Below are positions 34,637 to 44,759 of a DNA stretch of 64,000 bases, one piece after another (the stretch's first letter is position 1; each line of letters begins with the position of its first letter). The stretch is from positions 846,001 to 910,000 of the forward strand of contig NZ_CP072842.1 in the NCBI RefSeq assembly GCF_017948305.1, given 5' to 3'. The position numbers and the translations under genes were made by a program. The notes beneath the pieces are model-generated. The model was given only the letters and a program-made list of their open reading frames with translations, was not told the origin of the DNA and searched no databases. The stretch comes from Faecalibacter bovis (lineage in GTDB: Bacteria; Bacteroidota; Bacteroidia; Flavobacteriales; Weeksellaceae).

Positions 34637-36043
34637 TTATACATTATCTTCTGTAGGATCTTCTAAAATTTCAATTCCTTCATGAATTGTTAGTAAAACT
34701 TGTTCTACCGAATTGCGGTACATCTTTTTAACGACACCAGTATATTCGTTCAATTCAATTACATCTTCTTCTTCTAATTCACGATCATAACACACTTCTG
34801 AAATTAATCCAGCTAACGTATCATAATGCTCAGATTCTTCGAATTTGTATGGTAATAGACGGTTAATATCAGATATTGCATTATGTGCATTTACTAAATA
34901 AACTCCTTTATCTAAACGCTCTACAATTGGATCTTCGTTGTCGTATTCATCTTGAATTTCACCAACTAATTCCTCTAAAATATCTTCCATAGAAACAATA
35001 CCTGCAACCTCACCTACTTCATTCGTAACGATTGCCATTTGTACACGTTTCTTTTGGAATTGTTTTAATACGTGTTTAATCATTGCACTTTCCGAAATAA
35101 AAATCGGTTCACGTAAGATTCCTCTCACATCCGTTTCATTTGGGTTTGCCATTAACTGACGCATTAAATCTTTTGTATATAAAATACCAATAATGTTATC
35201 TAACGATTCTTCGTAAACAGGATATCGAGAATAACCTTCTTCTATCGCATAGTCAATCGCTTCTTTTACTGAAGTTGTAACATTGATGGCTGAAATATTC
35301 TTTCTTAATGTTTGAATATTAATAACTCGACGATCATCAAATTCGAATACATTCTGAATTAAATCGCGTTCTGATTCTTCAATTGCACCACCTTCTGAAC
35401 TTTCAGTAATAATCATTTTAAGCTCTTCTTCTGTATGAATATCACCACCATGAATTGGTTTGATTCCAATTGCACGTAAAATCATATTCGCCAATCCATT
35501 CATTAACCAAATCACAGGTCTGAACACGAAATAGAAAATTCGTAAAGGCCACGCAATGGTAAATGTTGTTTTGGTAGGGAATTGAATCGCTAATGATTTA
35601 GGCGCTAATTCTCCAAATACAATGTGTAAAATTGTAATGATTATGAACGCAATAATGAATGAGAAATTTTGTGCAAATGACATCCATTCTGGTCCTGTTA
35701 ATCCTAAAACTTCAAATAATTTTATTACTACAGGCATTAATGAAGATTCTCCAACCCAACCTAATCCAAGTGAGGCTAAAGTAATACCTAACTGCGTTGC
35801 AGCAAGATAGGAATCTAAGTTGTTTACGATAAGTTTGGCAACATTAGAGACACCAGCATTAATATCCTGGTTCACTTCAATCTGAGAAGATCTTACTTTC
35901 ACAATAGCAAATTCGGCTGCCACGAAAAAACCATTTAAGAAAACAAGAAAAACTGTTAGCAAAAGTTTTGCTACTGAAATTTCATCTGTGACATTGTGAT
36001 TAGCAACTAAAAACAATGTCGAAATCTGGGAGTATGTATCCAT
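34637..36043 (-). CDS. Hemolysin-family membrane protein (CNNM/CorC, UPF0053)
   Basis: This 468-residue protein has an N-terminal DUF21 membrane domain (three or four segments, about residues 25-195), a CBS-domain pair (about 235-365, INIQTLRKNISAINVT and SRYPVYEESLDNIIGILY) and a C-terminal CorC/HlyC domain (about 375-460). Such proteins are implicated in Mg2+/Co2+ efflux, although the historical name is hemolysin. It is monocistronic, facing the exonuclease gene. Confidence 0.9.
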   Translation of the reverse strand: MDTYSQISTLFLVANHNVTDEISVAKLLLTVFLVFLNGFFVAAEFAIVKVRSSQIEVNQDINAGVSNVAKLIVNNLDSYLAATQLGITLASLGLGWVGESSLMPVVIKLFEVLGLTGPEWMSFAQNFSFIIAFIIITILHIVFGELAPKSLAIQFPTKTTFTIAWPLRIFYFVFRPVIWLMNGLANMILRAIGIKPIHGGDIHTEEELKMIITESSEGGAIEESERDLIQNVFEFDDRRVINIQTLRKNISAINVTTSVKEAIDYAIEEGYSRYPVYEESLDNIIGILYTKDLMRQLMANPNETDVRGILREPIFISESAMIKHVLKQFQKKRVQMAIVTNEVGEVAGIVSMEDILEELVGEIQDEYDNEDPIVERLDKGVYLVNAHNAISDINRLLPYKFEESEHYDTLAGLISEVCYDRELEEEDVIELNEYTGVVKKMYRNSVEQVLLTIHEGIEILEDPTEDNV

Positions 36044-36242
36044 CGGTTGAAATTAAAAACCAGCGCGTTAAATTTTTTAGGCTGGGAATCATTAGCTCTA
36101 ATTTAAGAATTTTTCTTGAAAATAAATTAGATTTTTGATTCTCAACAAAATTATAAAAAATTTAGATTCAAAATTCATTTTTTCCTTCATCTCCTACATT
36201 CGATAAATTTCAGTAAATTTCAGCTGTCAATATTTGCTAAAT

Positions 36243-37952
36243 ATGAACGCATCAACAAAGTCGCAACCTTGGATAATTGAAGTTAAAAACTTATCTGTTT
36301 CTTTTGGAGATAAACAAGTTTTAAATAATATAAATTTTAAAGTACATCAAGGAGAAACTCTTGGAATTGTCGGAGAATCTGGTTCTGGAAAATCAATTAC
36401 TTCTTTGGCTATTATGGGATTATTATCTCCTATGGCCAAAATTCATCACGGTAGTGAAATTCTGTTTCATCAAAACGGTGCTACCATCAATTTACTTGAG
36501 TTAGACTCTGATGAAATCAGAAAAATTCGTGGAAACGATATCGCTATGATATTCCAAGAACCTATGACCTCATTAAATCCTAGTTTACGTTGTGGTGAAC
36601 AAGTGGAAGAATCTATCTTATTACATCAAAAACTTTCTAAAACTGACGCTAAAGCTAAGGTTATAAGTTTATTTGAGAAAGTTAAACTTCCGAATCCTGA
36701 ACGTGTTTATAAAGCTTATCCACATGAATTATCTGGTGGACAAAAGCAACGCGTGATGATTGCTATGGCAATTGCGTGCGAGCCAAAATTATTAATCGCA
36801 GATGAGCCAACAACTGCTTTAGATGTAACGGTACAAAAGGCTACTTTGGATCTTTTGAAAGAATTACAACAAGAAGAAAACATGAGCATGATTTTTATTT
36901 CTCATGATTTGGGTGTGATTGCTAATGTTTGTGAAGAAGTTTTAGTCATGTTTAGAGGTGATGTTGTAGAGCAAGGAAATGTTACCGAAATATTTAATCA
37001 TCCGAAAGAAAATTATACAAAAGGGTTAATTGCGTGTCGTCCTCGATTAGAAGAACGCTACAAAAGATTACCAACCGTAAAAGATTTCTTGAAAGATGCT
37101 AATCATCAGTCTGAAATTTATACAGCTGATAAAAGAGAAAAATTTCATCAAAAAATTTATAATCAAACTCCAATTTTAGAAGTTAAAAATTTAAAGAAAT
37201 ATTTTTATCCTTCTTCATTATTTGGTCAGTCTGAAATTCCTAATGTAAAAGCGGTTGATGATATCTCCTTTAAGGTTTATCCTGGCGAAACTTTAGGTTT
37301 AGTGGGTGAATCTGGTTCTGGTAAAACTACTTTATCACGAACAGTTTTGTTATTAGAAAAACCAACTGCTGGTGAAATCTACTTCAACGGAACAGATATT
37401 ACAAAACTAAAGAAAGAGGAAGTAAGAAAATTAAGACGTGATATTCAAATCATTTTTCAAGATCCATATTCTAGTCTAAATCCGCGCCATACCATTGCTC
37501 AAATTATCACTGAACCGATGGAAGTACATAAAATAGGATCGAATAAAAAAGAACGACTTGAAACTTCAAAATCCCTTTTAGAGAAAGTAGGTTTATCAGC
37601 TGCAGATCTAAACAAATATCCACACGAATTTTCTGGTGGACAAAGACAACGTGTAGGAATCGCACGTGCTTTAGCATTACAGCCTAAATTCATCATCTGT
37701 GACGAATCCGTTTCTGCTTTAGATGTTTCTGTGCAAGCACAAGTTTTAAACCTTTTAAATGACCTAAAATCGGAATATGGTTTTACATACATTTTTATTT
37801 CTCATGATTTAGCTGTCGTAAAATATATGTCAGATCAATTACTTGTAATGCAACATGGCGAAATGAAAGAGTTAGATGATGCCGACATTGTATATGCCAA
37901 TCCATCTACAACATACACGCAAGAATTAATTGCTTCAATTCCTAAATTATAA
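36243..37952 (+). CDS. Peptide/nickel ABC transporter ATPase, two fused nucleotide-binding domains
   Basis: This 569-residue protein is a tandem fusion of the DppD and DppF types. Domain one has [17 protein letters not shown] and DEPTTALD. Domain two has [17 protein letters not shown] and DESVSALD, where Ser replaces the usual Pro after the catalytic glutamate. Each ends in an oligopeptide-type C-terminal region ([26 protein letters not shown]). It should power a peptide importer with permease subunits, but none is adjacent. ATG 36243 is used; an upstream TTG gives three more residues. Confidence 0.92.
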   Translation: MNASTKSQPWIIEVKNLSVSFGDKQVLNNINFKVHQGETLGIVGESGSGKSITSLAIMGLLSPMAKIHHGSEILFHQNGATINLLELDSDEIRKIRGNDIAMIFQEPMTSLNPSLRCGEQVEESILLHQKLSKTDAKAKVISLFEKVKLPNPERVYKAYPHELSGGQKQRVMIAMAIACEPKLLIADEPTTALDVTVQKATLDLLKELQQEENMSMIFISHDLGVIANVCEEVLVMFRGDVVEQGNVTEIFNHPKENYTKGLIACRPRLEERYKRLPTVKDFLKDANHQSEIYTADKREKFHQKIYNQTPILEVKNLKKYFYPSSLFGQSEIPNVKAVDDISFKVYPGETLGLVGESGSGKTTLSRTVLLLEKPTAGEIYFNGTDITKLKKEEVRKLRRDIQIIFQDPYSSLNPRHTIAQIITEPMEVHKIGSNKKERLETSKSLLEKVGLSAADLNKYPHEFSGGQRQRVGIARALALQPKFIICDESVSALDVSVQAQVLNLLNDLKSEYGFTYIFISHDLAVVKYMSDQLLVMQHGEMKELDDADIVYANPSTTYTQELIASIPKL

Positions 37953-37975
37953 TTCAATCAAATTAGCATAAAACA

Positions 37976-38007
37976 AAAAGCCCGAATCAAATGATTCGGG
38001 CTTTTTT
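37976..38007. terminator. Bidirectional terminator
   Basis: A near-perfect palindrome (AAGCCCGAATCA and complement) in A/T-runs between convergent genes. It shares its core with 9994-10023. Confidence 0.88.
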
Positions 38008-38026
38008 ATCTATATCGAAATAGCAA

Positions 38027-39874
38027 TTATTTAATAATTCTGTCGCGGTTATCTTTAATATCAGCCGCTTGGATTAATGAAGGTAATAATGTTTGAGAAA
38101 CTTGTCCTTTTAATTGACGATTTAAGTTTTCTAATAACATGTTTCCTTTTTGTCCTGTTGGAACATTTTGAGACTTTGGAGTAATGTAGAATACACCTGC
38201 ATTACCAGCAATTGCTTTAGAAGATGTGTTTGGTTTAACACCAAATGCAGCTCCTACAACACGAGGCTCTAAACCTACACCTTGGATGTTTGAGTTTCCA
38301 AAGTTAACTGCTGTTGTTGCTTTTGCACCTCCGAATTGTTTAATGAATGCGTCGATACCTCCAGTACCAATTTTTTCATCAACTAATTTAGAGATTTTCT
38401 CTTGTAATAAAATTGGCTCTACAAATTCTCTAACTACTGATGGAGCAGCTAAACCTTTGTCAAAACGATTTACTAAGTGAACGACGATATAATCTCCATT
38501 TTCTGAAGTAAATAAGTTTGTAGCACCTTCTGCTGTTTTCTTATCAAATGCCCAAGATAAAATTTTATCTGTTTGGTCTGCTGGTAATTCTTGAGCAATT
38601 GATGGTGCAAAACGCTCAATTGATTCTGAAGTTCCATTAACAAAATTTGATTTTTTAGCAACAGCTGTAAAATCGTTTAATGATTTATTTTCTACATTTT
38701 GAGCGAAAGTACGAGCATTTTTAAATGCTGCATCCGTAGTCGCTTTAGATGGTTCGATACGTTTTACTAAGTTTGCGATTTGGTAAACAGTATTAGAATT
38801 TACTGAATCTTTAACCTCTTTAGATTTAGAGAATTTATAGATTTGATAAGTATCTCCTACTTTATAAGGTCCACCAACTTGACCAACTTGTGCAGTTTTA
38901 AAGAATTCTAAAATTTCTGGCGTTAAATTAGATTTTGCTAAATCTTCTCTAGAAAAATAGTTAGAAATAAATGGTTGATCTGAATTTAAAGAAACATAGA
39001 TTGAATCGTTTTTCGCTGATCCAAATGCCTCAATTGTATCCGTCACATTATTTACTGCATCATGTTTAATTTGTTGTGATAAATACTTTTTGATATTTCC
39101 TAATGCAACCTGATCATCTTGGCTAGATGCTTTTGCTGGGAAATATGTATAAGCAACTTTTACTAATCCATTAGCTTCGTAACGTTTTGGAAATTTAGAC
39201 GTATACGCATTAATTTCATCATCAGAAATCGTAACGTTTAATTTTTTTGCTAATGTTTTATAATCTACAAAAGCATAATCAATCGTTGCATTAGAACCAT
39301 TGTATGTTTGTTGTAAATCTGCTTCTTTAGCTGTAACTGCTGTACCAGCCATTACGTAGCTTAAGTATTTACGAGATAAAATTTCTAATTTAATCTGTTC
39401 AGATGTTTGTAACCAACCTTTGTAGTTTTGCATCATGTTAGGATCTGCAGCTGCTGCTTGCTCTAACTGAGCAATTTGTTGTTGCGCTTCTGCTGGAGAT
39501 TTCATCCCGAAATTTTGTGCTACATAGCTCCAAAACTCATCATCAGATACTTTTAAACCTAATTTTTCTGCATGTTGCTTTAATACTTTTTGGCTCACTA
39601 AACTTGACCAAGTTTGTTGTGCTAATTGGTTAGCTGAAACATTTTGCCCTTGTTGCTGTAACATGTTTTGTACAGATTCTTGAGCAGAATAATATTCATT
39701 AATACCAATACTTTCACCATTGATACTTCCTACTTGGTTAGGATCTCCTGTGAATAACTGTTTAATTTTTGAGTTTTCTCCGAATAAATCACCCGCTACG
39801 AAAGCAAGCATTGCTATTCCGATTACCACGAAAATTAACCAGGTTTTTTTACGAATTTCTCCTAAAACTGCCAT
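38027..39874 (-). CDS. PpiD/SurA-like periplasmic chaperone lacking a visible parvulin domain
   Basis: This 615-residue protein has a single N-terminal membrane anchor (about residues 10-28, TWLIFVVIGIAMLAFVAGDL), then a SurA-type N-terminal chaperone domain (about 40-170, NQVGSINGESIGINEYYSAQ). Long helical and beta regions follow. Members of this group that I recall have about 700 residues with a parvulin prolyl-isomerase domain in the middle. Here the segment that should hold it runs straight from GPYKVGDTYQIYKFSKSKEV to NSNTVYQIANLVKRIEPS, with no HIL or FGYHI-like motifs. It is probably an envelope-protein chaperone, not an isomerase. Confidence 0.8.
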   Translation of the reverse strand: MAVLGEIRKKTWLIFVVIGIAMLAFVAGDLFGENSKIKQLFTGDPNQVGSINGESIGINEYYSAQESVQNMLQQQGQNVSANQLAQQTWSSLVSQKVLKQHAEKLGLKVSDDEFWSYVAQNFGMKSPAEAQQQIAQLEQAAAADPNMMQNYKGWLQTSEQIKLEILSRKYLSYVMAGTAVTAKEADLQQTYNGSNATIDYAFVDYKTLAKKLNVTISDDEINAYTSKFPKRYEANGLVKVAYTYFPAKASSQDDQVALGNIKKYLSQQIKHDAVNNVTDTIEAFGSAKNDSIYVSLNSDQPFISNYFSREDLAKSNLTPEILEFFKTAQVGQVGGPYKVGDTYQIYKFSKSKEVKDSVNSNTVYQIANLVKRIEPSKATTDAAFKNARTFAQNVENKSLNDFTAVAKKSNFVNGTSESIERFAPSIAQELPADQTDKILSWAFDKKTAEGATNLFTSENGDYIVVHLVNRFDKGLAAPSVVREFVEPILLQEKISKLVDEKIGTGGIDAFIKQFGGAKATTAVNFGNSNIQGVGLEPRVVGAAFGVKPNTSSKAIAGNAGVFYITPKSQNVPTGQKGNMLLENLNRQLKGQVSQTLLPSLIQAADIKDNRDRIIK

Positions 39875-39975
39875 TCTTATGTTAATTTATATACGATAAT
39901 AGGGGCGAAAATACGACAATACATTGAATAATAAAATAGAAGAAAGTAGAAGAATGAGGTCTATTGTAAATTTTT

Positions 39976-40563
39976 TTAAAATTTTTGATCCTCACCCATT
40001 AAGATATATCCTTCGTTATTGAAAAGAGTATATGTTTCTAAATCATCTGAAGCTTCAATTCCATTCTTAGCCGTTACTCTGCTCCCGTCTTTACCTATTA
40101 GTTCGACTTGTTTTGTGGAATAAATCATTTTCTTGTTTTTATTCCAAAATAATTGTTCCGATTTTACTGAATCGCCTTCGTCTGTAACAATTATTACATT
40201 ACCACGGCCTTCATAAATTCCTGTTGCATCACTTAATTTTCCCCAATCAGCTTTAAAAAAACCTGGTTTTTCTTTTCCTTTTTCATAGAAATCTAACTCC
40301 AAACCTTTCTTAAAAATTGTATATGGTGAATCTATCAAGCTATATTCTTCAATTAAAGGTGAACGCAAGTTCATTGTCACTTTCCCAGAATCTTTAAAAA
40401 TGATATTTGCATCTATAAGACTTCTATTCGGGAAATTTGTTTTTTTACCTTTTGTTAAAGCAGGTGTTTGTCTTTCACAAGAAATAAGTGCAAAAAGTAG
40501 AGGAAGAATTACTAAAAATGATTTTAAAGTATTCCACAATCTATTTTTTACACTTTTATTCAT
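39976..40563 (-). CDS. lptC: LPS export protein LptC
   Basis: This 195-residue protein has an N-terminal hydrophobic segment that ends in a lipobox-like LFALISC, then the LptC beta-jellyroll repeats (FPNRSLIDANIIFKDSGKV, GFFKADWGKLSDATGIYEGRGNVIIV, GSRVTAKNGIEAS). LptC connects the LptB2FG transporter to the periplasmic bridge that carries lipopolysaccharide to the outer membrane. The start at 40563 (MNKSVKNRLW) is chosen over one five codons earlier. It lies 23 bases behind an outer-membrane protein gene on the same strand. Confidence 0.88.
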   Translation of the reverse strand: MNKSVKNRLWNTLKSFLVILPLLFALISCERQTPALTKGKKTNFPNRSLIDANIIFKDSGKVTMNLRSPLIEEYSLIDSPYTIFKKGLELDFYEKGKEKPGFFKADWGKLSDATGIYEGRGNVIIVTDEGDSVKSEQLFWNKNKKMIYSTKQVELIGKDGSRVTAKNGIEASDDLETYTLFNNEGYILMGEDQKF

Positions 40564-40586
40564 TGTTATTTTTATCATTGATATGA

Positions 40587-41870
40587 TTAATCAATTACAC
40601 GTTTTCTAAACCAAATGTCGTTTAAATCAAATCCTAGTTTCATTCCTAGGTAATTTTCTTGAATTAAACCGTTACTTGTTGTTCCTCTTTTTCCGTATTC
40701 TAAAGAAACATTAACCATTGATCCGTCATTTGTTTTCCCAATTGGGAATCCAGCACCTAACGTTACACCGTATCTATTAATATCGTTTCCATAGATCGAG
40801 TATGGTGCTGATTCGTAATACGCTCCTGCACGATAAATCACACGATTAAAGTAACTTTTGTAACTGTTAAAATCTGGAATCCAGTATCCTCCAACTGCTA
40901 AATGAACATTATTTTTATATTCAGTATTATTTGCAACTGATGATGGAGAACTTAATGTAGGTTTATTAAAATCAGACCATGTATTAAACTTTCCTTCTAC
41001 AGCAATAGACCATGCATTATCTTTTGTATAAGATGTTCCGATTGCAAATGTATGAGGTAATTTAGTATCTAAAGACGAATTTCTGTTTAATGAAATTGTG
41101 TCTAATGAACCTTGAGTAGTCCCTAAATATGTGTAAGTAGAAACCAGTTCTCTTAAATCTGTATTTAGATTACTTCCTAATGTATAATAAGCACCTACGT
41201 ACAAATTATTAGTCTTTCCAATTCTCTTTTGGTACATTGTTCCTAAAGTGAACTGAATTCCTCTGTAATTAGTTCTTGTATCGTAATCCGTTAATAAACT
41301 TGCTCCTTCTACAGTTACTTTTTCGTTTGTTAATAATTCCCCGAATAAGTAATTTGCTCGTAATCCGACAGATAAACCTTCTGCAATATTATGATTATAA
41401 AATGCATGAATAGAGTTTATTCCTCCTTTACCAGTCATGGTAGAGAATTGTTTAACATCTCCTCTTTCAGACGAATTTTCAATGTTATAACCTAAACCTG
41501 TAAAGGGTTGAAATCCGACACCTAAACTACTTTTCTTACTTACTGGGAATGATAACGAAATATTAGATAATTTAAAACTACCCGCTGATTTCTGATCTTG
41601 TCCAGTTTTGAATTCGTTATTTTCAGCTCTAACACTTGCGTTAAAGTTCGTCATTCGAATATTTTGATTGGCTGCTGGATTCGAAAAATTAGCATTTTGA
41701 CCGTAAGGGTTGGTTGGTACAGTAGATATTCCACCCATAGCACCTTGTTCCGCACTATTATTAAATAATTGCTCACCGATACCTATTGAAGAGTATGGGG
41801 ATACAGATACTGTTTGTGCTTGTATTGTCGTTGCTCCAACAAGAGCAAGACTACAAATAATCCATTTCAT
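40587..41870 (-). CDS. Outer-membrane beta-barrel protein, FadL/OmpP1-like
   Basis: This 427-residue protein has a signal peptide (MKWIICSLALVGATTIQAQ) and an opening of the FadL-like kind (YSSIGIGEQLFNNSAEQGAMGG ... ANFSNPAANQ). Amphipathic strands follow. This is a conserved outer-membrane protein of Bacteroidota commonly next to lptC. The substrate is unknown, and a role in envelope assembly or hydrophobic substrate uptake are both possible. The pair is probably one transcript. Confidence 0.8.
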   Translation of the reverse strand: MKWIICSLALVGATTIQAQTVSVSPYSSIGIGEQLFNNSAEQGAMGGISTVPTNPYGQNANFSNPAANQNIRMTNFNASVRAENNEFKTGQDQKSAGSFKLSNISLSFPVSKKSSLGVGFQPFTGLGYNIENSSERGDVKQFSTMTGKGGINSIHAFYNHNIAEGLSVGLRANYLFGELLTNEKVTVEGASLLTDYDTRTNYRGIQFTLGTMYQKRIGKTNNLYVGAYYTLGSNLNTDLRELVSTYTYLGTTQGSLDTISLNRNSSLDTKLPHTFAIGTSYTKDNAWSIAVEGKFNTWSDFNKPTLSSPSSVANNTEYKNNVHLAVGGYWIPDFNSYKSYFNRVIYRAGAYYESAPYSIYGNDINRYGVTLGAGFPIGKTNDGSMVNVSLEYGKRGTTSNGLIQENYLGMKLGFDLNDIWFRKRVID

Positions 41871-42071
41871 ATGAACTTATAATAGAATTCTAGAGCACAA
41901 ATATGATGATTTGTTGTTAAACTGAAAAATATCAGAGCAAAAATGAATCGTTAAAACTCTATTAAATTTATTTTCCCCTCTAAAATTGCGAGACAAATAA
42001 ATATTTTAAAAATTTATTTTTCACAATATCAGTTACTTAAATAAAATCACTTAAAAAAAGTTTTAAAAAGA

Positions 42072-42102
42072 TTTGGAGGTTAAAATTTTCGTTCTATATT
42101 TG
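42072..42102 (+). promoter_or_regulatory. Promoter of tRNA-Phe
   Basis: TTTG (42072-42075), a 19-nt spacer and TATATTTG (42095-42102) fully match the Bacteroidota promoter consensus. Confidence 0.88.
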
Positions 42103-42117
42103 CATCACAATTAAGGC

Positions 42118-42190
42118 GGTGCCTTAGCTCAGTTGGTAGAGCAAAGGACTGAAAATCCTTGTGTCCCTGGTTCGATTCCTGGAGGCACCA
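42118..42190 (+). tRNA. tRNA-Phe (anticodon GAA)
   Basis: A 73-nt cloverleaf has acceptor GGTGCCT/AGGCACC with discriminator A, D-arm TAGCTCAGTTGGTAGAG, an anticodon loop CTGAAAA giving GAA, and a T arm with GGTTCGATTCC. CCA is not encoded. Confidence 0.97.
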
Positions 42191-42198
42191 CTGCTTAA

Positions 42199-42230
42199 AA
42201 TCTCAATCATTTTGGTTGAGATTTTTTTTT
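42199..42230 (+). terminator. Terminator of tRNA-Phe
   Basis: AATCTCAA pairs with TTGAGATT, followed by a T-run. Confidence 0.85.
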
Positions 42231-42251
42231 GCTCTAAACTTTAGGCAAAAC

Positions 42252-42279
42252 AAAAGCCGATGCTATGCATCGGCTTTTG
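42252..42279 (-). terminator. Terminator of acnA
   Basis: A near-perfect palindrome (AAAAGCCGATGC and complement) just past the acnA stop, with T-rich flanks on the minus strand. Confidence 0.85.
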
Positions 42280-42298
42280 TTTTTATATATTCCTACAA

Positions 42299-44563
42299 CT
42301 AAGCTTCTTGTCTTTTGATTAAATTTAAAGCTGAACCTGCTCTAAACCATTCAATTTGCGCTTCATTATAAGTATGATTAGCTAAAATTGTATCCTTTGT
42401 ACCATCAGCATGAACAAATTCTAATGTTAAAGGTTTACCTGGAGCAAAATCAACTAAATCTACAAAGTTAATTGTATCATCTTCTTGAATTTTATCGTAA
42501 TCCGACTTATCAGCAAACGTTAAAGCTAACATACCTTGTTTCTTTAAGTTCGTTTCGTGGATACGAGCAAATGAACGTACTAATACCGCTACAGAACCTA
42601 AATGACGTGGCTGCATTGCCGCATGCTCGCGAGACGATCCTTCGCCATAATTTTCATCTCCAACAATAATCGATGGAACTCCAGCAGCTTTGTAAGCACG
42701 TGCTGTTGCTGGAACTGGTCCATATTCACCAGTTAACTGATTTTTAACCGAATTAACCTCTTGATTAAATGCGTTAACAGCTCCAATTAAAGTATTATTA
42801 GCAATGTTATCTAAATGCCCACGGAAACGTAACCATGGTCCAGCCATTGAAATATGATCAGTCGTACATTTCCCGAAAGCTTTAATCAACAATTTTGCAC
42901 CAGTAATATTCTCACCATTCCAAGCTTTGAATCCTTCCAATAATTGTAATCGTTCAGAATTTGGATTCACAGCAACTTCTACAGTAGAACCATCTTCCAC
43001 AGGCGCTTGATATCCATTATCTTCATAAGCATATCCTTTGACTGGTAACTCGTCACCAACAGGCGCATCTAACATTACCTCTTCACCTTTATCATTCACC
43101 AATTTATCAGTCATTGGATTAAAATCTAATCGACCTGCAATCGCAATAGCAGCAACCATTTCTGGAGAAGTTACAAATGCATATGTATTTGGATTACCAT
43201 CCGCACGCTTCTTGAAATTTCGGTTAAATGAATGAACAATTGTATTTTTTTCTTCTTTATCAGCACCTTCACGATCCCATTGACCAATACATGGTCCACA
43301 AGCATTTGTAAATATTACAGCATTTAAATCTTCAAAAGTTTTGATAAAACCATCACGCGCAGCTGTGTAACGAACAACTTCCGATCCTGGATTGATACCA
43401 AATGATGCTTTTGTTCCTAACCCTTTTTCTATAGCTTGTTGAGCAATTGAAGCCGCACGAGATAAATCTTCGTAAGAAGAGTTTGTACATGATCCTATTA
43501 ATCCCCATTCCACGTCTAGCGGCCAACCATTAGCAGCTGCAGTTTCTTTCATTTTAGAAACTGGAGTCATTAAATCTGGCGTAAAAGGACCATTTAAGCG
43601 AGGTTCTAATTCTGATAAGTTAATCTCAATTAATTGATCATAAAATTTCGCTGGATTAGCATAAACTTCATCATCTGAACGTAAGTAAGATTTCATTTCG
43701 TTTGCCGCATCCGCTACATCATTACGATCTGTTGCTCTTAAGTATCTCTCTGAGGCATCATCATAAGCAAAAATAGAAGTTGTCGCTCCGATTTCAGCAC
43801 CCATATTACAAATAGTACCTTTTCCTGTTGCAGATAAAGATTCGGCACCTTCACCAAAATATTCTACAATAGCACCGGTACCACCTTTAACAGTTAATAA
43901 ACCTGCAACTTCTAAAATAACATCTTTTGGCGAAGCCCAACCAGAAAGTTTACCTGTTAATTTAACCCCAATTAATTTTGGCATTTTTAATTCCCAAGCC
44001 ATTCCAGCCATAACATCAACTGCATCAGCACCACCAACACCAATAGCAACCATACCTAGTCCTCCGGCATTTGGTGTATGAGAATCGGTTCCAATCATCA
44101 TTCCACCTGGAAATGCGTAATTTTCTAATACTACTTGATGAATAATTCCCGCACCTGGTTTCCAGAATCCAATTCCGTATTTATTTGAAACAGATTCTAA
44201 GAAATTAAATACTTCTGATGATTTATTAATTGCTTCGTTTAAATCTGCTTTAGCGCCTACTTTTGCTTGAATTAAGTGGTCACAATGAACAGTAGATGGA
44301 ACAGCAGTTTTTGATTTCCCTGCTTGCATAAATTGTAATAATGCCATCTGTGCTGTTGCATCTTGCATTGCTACACGATCTGGTGCAAAATCCACATAAG
44401 ACTCACCTCTTTTGTAAGCTTCTGATGGTTGACCATCAAATAAGTGTGCGTATAAAATTTTCTCTGAGTAAGTTAAAGGACGTCCTACGATTGCTTTTGC
44501 AGCATCTACACGCTCTTGCATACGAGCGTAAACTCCTTTAATCATATCGATATCAAAAGCCAT
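42299..44563 (-). CDS. acnA: Aconitate hydratase, mitochondrial/AcnA-like family
   Basis: This 754-residue aconitase interconverts citrate and isocitrate in the TCA cycle using a [4Fe-4S] cluster. The cysteine ligands lie in [15 protein letters not shown] and in [13 protein letters not shown]. The swivel-domain motif [18 protein letters not shown] is present. Its layout ([12 protein letters not shown]-type motif as VHCDHLIQA) is closest to the eukaryotic mitochondrial form. It lies 196 bases downstream of acnB on the same strand, with a hairpin between, so both aconitase types are encoded side by side. Confidence 0.95.
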   Translation of the reverse strand: MAFDIDMIKGVYARMQERVDAAKAIVGRPLTYSEKILYAHLFDGQPSEAYKRGESYVDFAPDRVAMQDATAQMALLQFMQAGKSKTAVPSTVHCDHLIQAKVGAKADLNEAINKSSEVFNFLESVSNKYGIGFWKPGAGIIHQVVLENYAFPGGMMIGTDSHTPNAGGLGMVAIGVGGADAVDVMAGMAWELKMPKLIGVKLTGKLSGWASPKDVILEVAGLLTVKGGTGAIVEYFGEGAESLSATGKGTICNMGAEIGATTSIFAYDDASERYLRATDRNDVADAANEMKSYLRSDDEVYANPAKFYDQLIEINLSELEPRLNGPFTPDLMTPVSKMKETAAANGWPLDVEWGLIGSCTNSSYEDLSRAASIAQQAIEKGLGTKASFGINPGSEVVRYTAARDGFIKTFEDLNAVIFTNACGPCIGQWDREGADKEEKNTIVHSFNRNFKKRADGNPNTYAFVTSPEMVAAIAIAGRLDFNPMTDKLVNDKGEEVMLDAPVGDELPVKGYAYEDNGYQAPVEDGSTVEVAVNPNSERLQLLEGFKAWNGENITGAKLLIKAFGKCTTDHISMAGPWLRFRGHLDNIANNTLIGAVNAFNQEVNSVKNQLTGEYGPVPATARAYKAAGVPSIIVGDENYGEGSSREHAAMQPRHLGSVAVLVRSFARIHETNLKKQGMLALTFADKSDYDKIQEDDTINFVDLVDFAPGKPLTLEFVHADGTKDTILANHTYNEAQIEWFRAGSALNLIKRQEA

Positions 44564-44695
44564 AAGTGTTTGTTTTAGATTATCTGTTATAGTTTAAATA
44601 AATTCACAACAATTTACACAATAATTTCTTTATCAGAACCTTAAAATTTGTTAAAACCATATTGTAAAGAAATTAAATGTAATTTATTCAATAAA

Positions 44696-44725
44696 AAAAA
44701 GGCTAACCGATTGGTTAGCCTTTTT
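44696..44725 (-). terminator. Terminator of acnB
   Basis: AAAAAGGCTAACC pairs with its complement around GATT. On the minus strand a T-run follows. It lies between acnB and acnA. Confidence 0.88.
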
Positions 44726-44759
44726 AGATATATTTTTAATTGTATTTATATACAACTAA

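Noticed and set aside
34637-36043. Hemolysin or virulence factor
   Set aside because: The domain set (DUF21, CBS pair, CorC/HlyC) is that of CNNM-type ion transport proteins; the name is historical.
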